Below are positions 5,592-10,516 of a stretch of DNA of 12,373 nucleotides, in pieces (the stretch's first letter is position 1; each line of letters starts with the position of its first letter). Both the position numbers and the translations under genes were made by a program. Source of the DNA: Verrucomicrobia bacterium UBA1731 (GTDB lineage Bacteria; Verrucomicrobiota; Kiritimatiellia; RFP12; UBA1067); NCBI GenBank assembly GCA_002317575.1, contig DCIH01000032.1, forward strand, positions 1 to 12,373, read 5' to 3'. The notes beneath the pieces are model-generated. The model made no database searches. It saw only the letters and a list, made by a program, of their open reading frames with translations, and had not been told where the DNA came from.

Positions 5592-5746
5592 TTGGGGGCA
5601 CCGATCCGCAGTTCGGGGCGAACTGCTCTACATGGGGTTGACGCCGCTCCGCCGGCGTCAACATGCCCGTAATAAGATCGTGAAAGTCACGAACTTGGTG
5701 GCGTCGGCGGAGCGACGCCACCCCCTGAATGGACGAACTGCTCTAC
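5592..5746. repeat. Palindromic element, copy 3 (H0-H2-h3-H1-half H0)
   Basis: Starts TTGGGGGCACC (5592-5602). H0 is at 5608-5626 (arms GCAGTTCG / CGAACTGC, loop GGG), then TCTACATGGG. H2 is at 5637-5662 and is identical to H2 of copy 2. h3 is at 5678-5692 (TCGTGA / TCACGA, loop AAG). H1 is at 5697-5722, identical to the other copies. It ends with only the right arm of H0 plus TCTAC (5734-5746), an exact repeat of 5619-5631. It fills the space between the XRE gene stop and the sulfide:quinone oxidoreductase start, so it is transcribed in the leader of that gene if the promoter lies upstream of it. Confidence 0.92.
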
Positions 5747-5760
5747 GGGTGGAAACCATT

Positions 5761-6282
5761 TTACGCGAGAGCGCGGATGGCGGACTGGCGTTCCGCCACG
5801 TAACGACGTACATCAACGGACTCGTCCAGCGCTGGCGTCACGTAACCCGAACCGCATGCGGCGCAGCACGCGCCCTCGTTCAGCGGCGCACCGCACGCGG
5901 GGCAACGCTTTTCCAGCAACTCCCCGCAATGCGCGCAATGCTTCCCCGCCGCCAGGTGCGAACGGTACACCAACCGGCCGCCGACAAGATACGGAAAATT
6001 CGACGGACACTCCGGATCAGGACAGAAACCCAGCACGCCTTCCGAAAACGCCGCCGTGATCGACACCACCGCCGGCGCGGGATTCTTCGCCAGATCGATT
6101 TCAAGCACGGCGGCGGCCTTCTTCACGAACTCTTCCGAAAGCTTCGTCGGTTTGCCCGATTCGAACATCGAAAGAGCGGCCTGTGTGCAACCGACCTTCT
6201 CGGCCAGCTGCGACTGCGTCAGCCCAAGATCGCGTCGGGCGGTCTTGAACTGAAGACAGATCTCTTTCGATAGATTTTGCAC
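5761..6282 (-). CDS. XRE-family regulator with C-terminal zinc ribbons
   Basis: A 173-residue probable DNA-binding protein. Residues 9-62 form an HTH_3 (XRE/Cro) domain: FKTARRDLGLTQSQLAEKVG, then a recognition helix around CTQAALSMFESGK. After a linker come Cys87 and Cys92 (CPDPECP), then CAHC (116-119), CPAC (127-130) and CCAAC (139-143). Their spacing suits one or two structural zinc sites. The start is GTG (6280-6282), chosen because a good promoter ends 8 bases upstream and no better in-frame ATG is seen; the mRNA would be leaderless. The repeated TTATAAACA motifs just upstream could be its own operators, which would make it autoregulatory, or DnaA boxes. The target is unknown. Its zinc ribbons may sense metal or redox state or may only be structural. 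Confidence 0.8.
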   Translation of the reverse strand: MQNLSKEICLQFKTARRDLGLTQSQLAEKVGCTQAALSMFESGKPTKLSEEFVKKAAAVLEIDLAKNPAPAVVSITAAFSEGVLGFCPDPECPSNFPYLVGGRLVYRSHLAAGKHCAHCGELLEKRCPACGAPLNEGACCAACGSGYVTPALDESVDVRRYVAERQSAIRALA

Positions 6283-6290
6283 GGGGCGGT

Positions 6291-6319
6291 ACTATACGCT
6301 TTCGGGTTGTTTATAACAA
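6291..6319 (-). promoter_or_regulatory. Sigma70-type promoter of the XRE gene (leaderless)
   Basis: Minus strand: -35 TTGTTA (6314-6319), 17-bp spacer, -10 TATAGT (6291-6296), then eight bases to the GTG at 6280-6282. The -10 matches 5 of 6 consensus positions and the -35 matches 4 of 6. One TTATAAACA box (6308-6316) overlaps the -35 and spacer, so a protein bound there would block this promoter. Confidence 0.55.
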
Positions 6320-6456
6320 GCCCTATTTATAAACACTTATCAACAGAAATATAAACAACAAGGTTATAAACAGGTTATTAATATCTTGTTTATAACTCGT
6401 AAATAAACAAACGGCAGTCAATAGGGCCGTTATAAAGCGGTATGCGGTGTTTATAT
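6308..6456. promoter_or_regulatory. Cluster of TTATAAACA-type boxes: candidate oriC or operator array
   Basis: Exact TTATAAACA occurs at 6327-6335 and 6364-6372 (plus) and at 6308-6316 and 6387-6395 (minus). TTATCAACA is at 6337-6345 (plus). One-mismatch forms are ATATAAACA at 6349-6357 (plus) and 6448-6456 (minus), and AAATAAACA at 6401-6409 (plus). Eight boxes in 149 bp lie in very AT-rich DNA within an otherwise GC-rich window. Each differs at one position from the DnaA box TTATNCACA. GTTATAAACA (6363-6372) and TGTTTATAAC (6387-6396) form a perfect 10-bp inverted repeat. The cluster runs from the XRE promoter into the last 22 codons of the THUMP methyltransferase gene. It could be the chromosomal origin (dnaA and dnaN are adjacent) or an XRE operator. 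Confidence 0.55.
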
Positions 6457-7610
6457 TTTAGGTTGACGACTTGTGCGAGCGTCGGATTTCCCGTAATCAG
6501 TGCACAAGTCCAACCCTTGCACGCATCCGCGAAGAATTGACCCACGCGATCGTAGAGGGGTTTGAGCTCCTCTTCCGTGCCCAAGCGCATGCCGTATTCG
6601 GGGTTCACAAAGATGCCGGGACGGGAGGTCCCAGAGTCGACCTTCGGAATGTCAGTGGCGGCAAAATCGCAGGCGGCGAACGTTATTTTGTTGAACACGC
6701 CGGCGGCATGTGCGTTCGTTTCCGCGTTATGGACGGCTTCAGGCGACAGATCCGTGGCGATGATGGCGGGAATGTCGCGCTTTTCCTGTTCCGCGGCTTC
6801 CTGCACCATATCCTTCCAGATCTGTTCGGGCGTAGCGCCGAAACGCTGACGCGGCGCCACGCGCGGCGCGGATTCGCCTGGAATCATCTGGTTGTAACCC
6901 TTGATGCCCATGAACCCGAAATGCGACCGGAGCGAACCGGGCGCGCGGTTCATCGCCTTGAGCGCGGCTTCGATGGCGGGCGTTCCCGAACCGCACATGG
7001 GCGCGACGAACGGACGCGTGCCGTCCCAACCCATCGCGTCGATGCACGCGGCGGCAAGCGTCTCCTGCATGGGAGCGGAACCAGGAATCTTGCGGTAGCC
7101 GCGTTTGGAAAGCGGCGCGCCCGACGTGTCGAGGTATATGATGACGGTGTCTTCGTTCCAATGGACGAACACGCTGGTGCCCTTGTCGTAATCGGGACCG
7201 GAATCGGGGCGCCGACCCGTCTTCATGCGGATCTTGTCCACCACCGCGTCTTTAGTAACGAGGGCGGGCAAACGCGTGTCGCGCACGCTGTCGTTGTGCA
7301 CGACTGAAGCGACCGAAAAATAACCGTCCGGCTCGATGAGGTTTTCCCAATCAAGGGAACCGACCTTGTCGTACAGTTCGCGCACGTGACGGCAACGGCC
7401 GCGCAGAAGCGGCACGAGCACGCGGTGTGCGGTACGCAGCCGGAGATTCAGATTGAACACGTCGCGCAGCGAACCGCGCACGACCACCACATTTTCGGAA
7501 CGGTCGACAATTTTGTAGCCAAGCGCGACGAGTTCCCGTTCCGTCCATGTCGCCAGCGTTTTCGCGACCGAAACGACGATCGGAAAATCCTTGTCCTGCC
7601 AGATGTTCAT
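6390..7610 (-). CDS. THUMP-domain RNA methyltransferase, RlmL N-half-like
   Basis: A 406-residue enzyme of the RlmL/YcbY N-terminal type, which makes N2-methylguanine in 23S rRNA. The N-terminal ferredoxin-like and THUMP region runs to about residue 165, with LRLRTAHRVL (56-65) and the run RLPALVTKDAVVDKI (113-127). LDTSGAPLSKRGYR (160-173) leads into the catalytic domain. SAM-binding PMCGSGTPAIEAAL is at 204-217 and an acidic turn, ATDLSPEAV, at 285-293. The expected catalytic NPPYG is NPEYG here (336-340), a notable change. The C-terminal half of E. coli RlmL (the RlmK part) is absent. The gene starts 7 bp after the dnaN stop, has no clear ribosome site and is probably translated by coupling. 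Its last codons lie inside the AT-rich box cluster, so that stretch has a dual constraint. Confidence 0.87.
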   Translation of the reverse strand: MNIWQDKDFPIVVSVAKTLATWTERELVALGYKIVDRSENVVVVRGSLRDVFNLNLRLRTAHRVLVPLLRGRCRHVRELYDKVGSLDWENLIEPDGYFSVASVVHNDSVRDTRLPALVTKDAVVDKIRMKTGRRPDSGPDYDKGTSVFVHWNEDTVIIYLDTSGAPLSKRGYRKIPGSAPMQETLAAACIDAMGWDGTRPFVAPMCGSGTPAIEAALKAMNRAPGSLRSHFGFMGIKGYNQMIPGESAPRVAPRQRFGATPEQIWKDMVQEAAEQEKRDIPAIIATDLSPEAVHNAETNAHAAGVFNKITFAACDFAATDIPKVDSGTSRPGIFVNPEYGMRLGTEEELKPLYDRVGQFFADACKGWTCALITGNPTLAQVVNLKYKHRIPLYNGPIDCRLFIYEL

Positions 7611-7617
7611 GGGTGCG

Positions 7618-8712
7618 TCAGCCGATGCGCAGCGGCATCATCACGTAGAGGAACGGCACGGAGCAGCGGATGACGGCCGGCTTGGAACCGCTCGTCAGCT
7701 CGATGGTCACTTCGTCTTCGTCGATGGCCTTCAGGGGGTCCATCACATAAGACGGATTGAAGACGATTTCGATGCGGCCGCCGCCGTACTTGATCGGCAC
7801 CACGTCCTTCGCTTCGCCGACCTGCGCCGCGTTGGCGGCGACGAGCAGCTGGTTCTCCTCGAACGTGAGGCGCGTGGAGCTCGTTTCCTCCATGCTCATG
7901 ACGCTCGCACGGTCGAGCGCGGCCAGAAGCAGCTGACGGTCGACCACGACGCGCTCGTTGCAGGAATCGGGAATGACCTGACGGTAGTTGGGATACACTT
8001 CGTCGAGCAGCTTGGAGTAGATCTGCGTATCGCCGAGGTTGAACGCGACCTGGCTCTTTTCGATGGTGATCCTCACGTCGCCGTCGCCGGTGAGCGAACG
8101 CTGGAGCTCGGCGACGACCTTGCCGGGAAGCACGATGTCGCGTTCGGCGTCGGCCGGGAATTCCACATCGTGCTCGACGAGGGCGAGACGACGGCCGTCG
8201 GTCGCGACCATCGTGAGCTTTCCTTCCTTGAAACTGGCGAGGACGCCCTTGAGCGTCTTGCGCGTTTCGTCCTGGCTGGTGGCGTAGGACGTCTTGCGCA
8301 GCATTTCGCGCAGCGTCGCCTGCGGCAGCACGTACGCGAAGGAATCGGTGTCGGTCGGGAGCGGCGGAAAATCGGCGACGGGCAGACCGGGGAGCTTGAA
8401 CATCGCGCTGCCGGCGGAGATCTCCGCGCGGTCCTGCGCGTCGACGTCGACGTCGATCGCGCCTTCGGCGAGCTTGGCGCTGGCGTTGGCGAGCAGTTTC
8501 ACGGGAAGCGTGGTGGCGCCGGGTTCGCTGATTTCGCAGGGAACGACGCTGCGGATCGAAACATCAAGATCGGTAGTGGTCAGATAGAGCTTGCCGTCCT
8601 TCGCCTCCAGAAGCACGTTCTGGATGATCTGCAGGGAACCCTTGCCGGCGACGATGTTCTGGACGCGTTTCAGACTTTCAAGAAACTTTGAACGGATGAT
8701 CTTGAATTTCAT
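7618..8712 (-). CDS. dnaN: DNA polymerase III beta subunit (sliding clamp)
   Basis: DnaN forms a ring dimer around DNA that tethers the replicative polymerase and binds many repair proteins. The 364-residue protein has the normal clamp length, starts MKFKIIRSKFLESLKRVQNIV, and has three repeated clamp folds. Recognisable segments are LTTTDLDVSIR (44-54), MVATDGRRLALVEH (the end of the second domain) and YVMMPLRIG at the C-terminus. The last matches the usual YVVMPMRL end that lines the peptide-binding pocket. An AGGGAG ribosome site lies 6-7 nt before the ATG (8710-8712). It has its own strong promoter at 8744-8772 and is followed within 7 bp by the THUMP methyltransferase gene. The dnaA-dnaN order is the ancestral one, but recF is not next; it must lie elsewhere or be missing. 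Confidence 0.97.
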   Translation of the reverse strand: MKFKIIRSKFLESLKRVQNIVAGKGSLQIIQNVLLEAKDGKLYLTTTDLDVSIRSVVPCEISEPGATTLPVKLLANASAKLAEGAIDVDVDAQDRAEISAGSAMFKLPGLPVADFPPLPTDTDSFAYVLPQATLREMLRKTSYATSQDETRKTLKGVLASFKEGKLTMVATDGRRLALVEHDVEFPADAERDIVLPGKVVAELQRSLTGDGDVRITIEKSQVAFNLGDTQIYSKLLDEVYPNYRQVIPDSCNERVVVDRQLLLAALDRASVMSMEETSSTRLTFEENQLLVAANAAQVGEAKDVVPIKYGGGRIEIVFNPSYVMDPLKAIDEDEVTIELTSGSKPAVIRCSVPFLYVMMPLRIG

Positions 8713-8743
8713 TTGAACTCCCTTTGGTTCGATTTGTCCGCCT

Positions 8744-8772
8744 ATTGTATACTATTGATATAGTGTAGTAAA
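8744..8772 (-). promoter_or_regulatory. Sigma70-type promoter of dnaN
   Basis: Minus strand: -35 TTTACT (8767-8772), 17-bp spacer, -10 TACAAT (8744-8749; 5 of 6 consensus). Transcription would start near 8737, leaving a leader of about 25 nt that holds the AGGGAG ribosome site. The spacer is strongly AT-rich compared with the coding DNA around it. Confidence 0.5.
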
Positions 8773-8797
8773 GAATTTTATAAAGTATTATCAGATA

Positions 8798-8978
8798 CGT
8801 TCACAATTGGCACAACTCGTTTCTGTTCCCTTTTCATGCGGGTCAAATGCGATCCGGCCTGTTCAGAAAAGAACGTCATCGCGTTGACTTCGCATGTCAT
8901 CTTTCCGACGCTTTCGCAACTTGTTCACGACCGTCCGTCTTGTGACATGGGTTTTGACAAGTTGTGAACGGCTTGTCA
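8798..8978. other. dnaA-dnaN spacer with inverted repeats around TTGTGAACG
   Basis: CGTTCACAA (8798-8806) recurs inverted as TTGTGAACG (8962-8970), and related TTGTTCACG lies at 8921-8929. The right copy sits in the loop of a 7-bp hairpin, TGACAAG (8955-8961) with CTTGTCA (8972-8978), which overlaps the dnaA stop codon. No T-run follows, so it is not a classical terminator. I see no gene in the 263-bp spacer. These may be weak DnaA sites or another operator for dnaN. Confidence 0.4.
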
Positions 8979-10409
8979 TTCGAAGATTTCGCCGGGTTTC
9001 CGGCCGAGTTGCGCGGTGATATCGAGCACGATCGACTTGAGATCGGGTTCGACGTCGAGCCGTTTCTGGATCGCGCTCATGCCGTGGAGGACCGTGGTGT
9101 GGTTTCGTTTGAAATGATCCGCCACCACGGGAAGCGAATTTCCGGTGAGTTTCCGGGAAAGGAACATCGCAACCTGCCGCGCCGTGGCCAAGGGCTGCGT
9201 GCGGTCCTTGCCGAGGATGTCCGATATGCTGAGATTGTAGCTCTGGCAGACGGCCTTGATGATTTCGTCGACCGACAGGCGGCGAATCTGCGTTTCCGTT
9301 TCGATGAGGTTTTTGAGCAGTTCGCGGGTCATCTGCGGCGTGAGCGCGATTTCCGGATTGGCCTCGATGAAGCTCATCATCAGATTGAGCGCGCCTTCCA
9401 TGGCCCGCACGGAGGAATCGATGTTTTCCGCGATGTAGCTGAAGACGAAATCCGGCACGGGCTGGTTGGTGTGACGGACCTTCGATTTCAGGATGGCAAG
9501 ACGCGTTTCGTAGGAAGGCGATTCGATTTCGATGACGATGCCCTGTTGGAAGCGCGTGATGAGACGTTCCTTGAAGCCGTTGAGCTTGACGGGGGGCTGG
9601 TCGCACGTCATCACGACCTGGCCGCCGTAGACATCCATCAGCGAATTGTAGGTGTTGAAGAACTCTTCCTGGATCTGTTCCTTGCCGCCGATGAACTGCA
9701 CGTCGTCGAGAAGCAGCAGATTGAAATGGCGGTAGCGCGCGCGGAAGGCGTCAAGCGATTTGTTGGACATCGCGTTGATGTACTCGTTGAGGAACATCTC
9801 CGACGTGATGTAGCAGACGCTCTTGGACGGATTGGCTTTGATGACATAATGGCCGATGGCCTGCATCAGGTGCGTTTTCCCGAGACCGGCGCCGCCCCAG
9901 ATGAAGAACGGGTTGTTCGTTTTGCCGCCGGGATCCTTCGCCACCGCGCGCGCGATGGCGTGCGCGAACGAATTGGACGGACCGGTCACGAAGTTCTCGA
10001 ACGTGTATTCGCCGTTCAAGGGCATCGTGGAGGAAATGGCGGGCCGCACGGGCTGGGCGACGGACGCCGGCGCGGCGGCATTGGCCTTTTTGCGGGCTTC
10101 CCTTTCGCGCTTCGCCGCTTCGGCGTCCACTTTGAAAACGACTTTCGTTTCCAGGTTCGCGCCGGCGCGCAAGAGCGCGACGCGCAGCGTTTCGGCATAG
10201 GAGTTCGAAAAGTATTCCGCGGAGTAGTCGTCCTTGACGCCGATTTCGAAGACGTTTCCGTCTTTCAATTCATGGGTCGTCATCATGCTCAGATAACGAT
10301 CCCACTTCGAAACGTCTTCCTGCGTCTTCAGCGTGCTGCGGTACAAGGCCAAGGCCGTGTCCCACAGCGACGCGCGGAGCGGATTGTCTTCTTCAGGCAT
10401 TGTGGTCAT
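8976..10409 (-). CDS. dnaA: Chromosomal replication initiator DnaA
   Basis: DnaA binds origin boxes as an ATP-bound filament, opens the duplex and recruits helicase. The 477-residue protein has the four usual parts: domain I (about 11-90), a lysine/alanine-rich linker (95-130), an AAA+ core and a C-terminal helix-turn-helix. Walker A is WGGAGLGKTH (171-180), Walker B LLLLDDVQF (231-239), the arginine-finger region ITRFQQG (284-290) and sensor II SVRAMEGAL (333-341). The DNA-binding signature is FKRNHTTVLHG (433-443). It lacks one residue compared with the common FGGRDHTTV and has Asn436 where E. coli has Asp433. Arg403 matches E. coli Arg399. An AAGGA site 8 nt before ATG 10407-10409 favours this start over the ATG three codons later. 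Two perfect DnaA boxes lie upstream. Confidence 0.98.
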   Translation of the reverse strand: MTTMPEEDNPLRASLWDTALALYRSTLKTQEDVSKWDRYLSMMTTHELKDGNVFEIGVKDDYSAEYFSNSYAETLRVALLRAGANLETKVVFKVDAEAAKREREARKKANAAAPASVAQPVRPAISSTMPLNGEYTFENFVTGPSNSFAHAIARAVAKDPGGKTNNPFFIWGGAGLGKTHLMQAIGHYVIKANPSKSVCYITSEMFLNEYINAMSNKSLDAFRARYRHFNLLLLDDVQFIGGKEQIQEEFFNTYNSLMDVYGGQVVMTCDQPPVKLNGFKERLITRFQQGIVIEIESPSYETRLAILKSKVRHTNQPVPDFVFSYIAENIDSSVRAMEGALNLMMSFIEANPEIALTPQMTRELLKNLIETETQIRRLSVDEIIKAVCQSYNLSISDILGKDRTQPLATARQVAMFLSRKLTGNSLPVVADHFKRNHTTVLHGMSAIQKRLDVEPDLKSIVLDITAQLGRKPGEIFE

Positions 10410-10493
10410 GTTGCTGTCCTTAAATCACGTGCCGATATTCAACCACGTTTCGCCTGAAAAACGTAGAACAAGAAATGCCAACACGTCGACAGG

Positions 10494-10516
10494 TTATGCA
10501 CAAGTGCTGTGCATAA
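10494..10516. promoter_or_regulatory. Inverted pair of consensus DnaA boxes upstream of dnaA
   Basis: TTATGCACA (10494-10502) on the plus strand and its complement TGTGCATAA (10508-10516) both match the consensus TTATNCACA. They face each other across 5 bp as part of a 25-bp palindrome with 10-bp arms (10493-10517). They lie in the 107-bp space upstream of dnaA and touch the stop codon of the antiporter gene. Likely roles are DnaA autoregulation, part of the origin, or both. Confidence 0.8.

Noticed and set aside
4413..5672. Open frame on the plus strand opposite the sulfide:quinone oxidoreductase gene
   Set aside because: Arg/His/Val-rich shadow composition, and it runs into the palindromic element. 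The minus-strand gene is clearly real.
7591..8691. Open frame on the plus strand opposite dnaN
   Set aside because: Shadow of the dnaN codon pattern, with no motifs of its own.
8798..8978. parS (ParB binding) sites near dnaA
   Set aside because: The motifs TTGTGAACG and TTGTTCACG do not match the parS consensus TGTTTCACGTGAAACA closely enough.
8964..10457. Long open frame on the plus strand opposite dnaA (about 497 codons)
   Set aside because: It is a mirror of the GC-rich dnaA gene. It is rich in Arg, His and Gly with no recognisable family, while the minus strand encodes an unmistakable DnaA.
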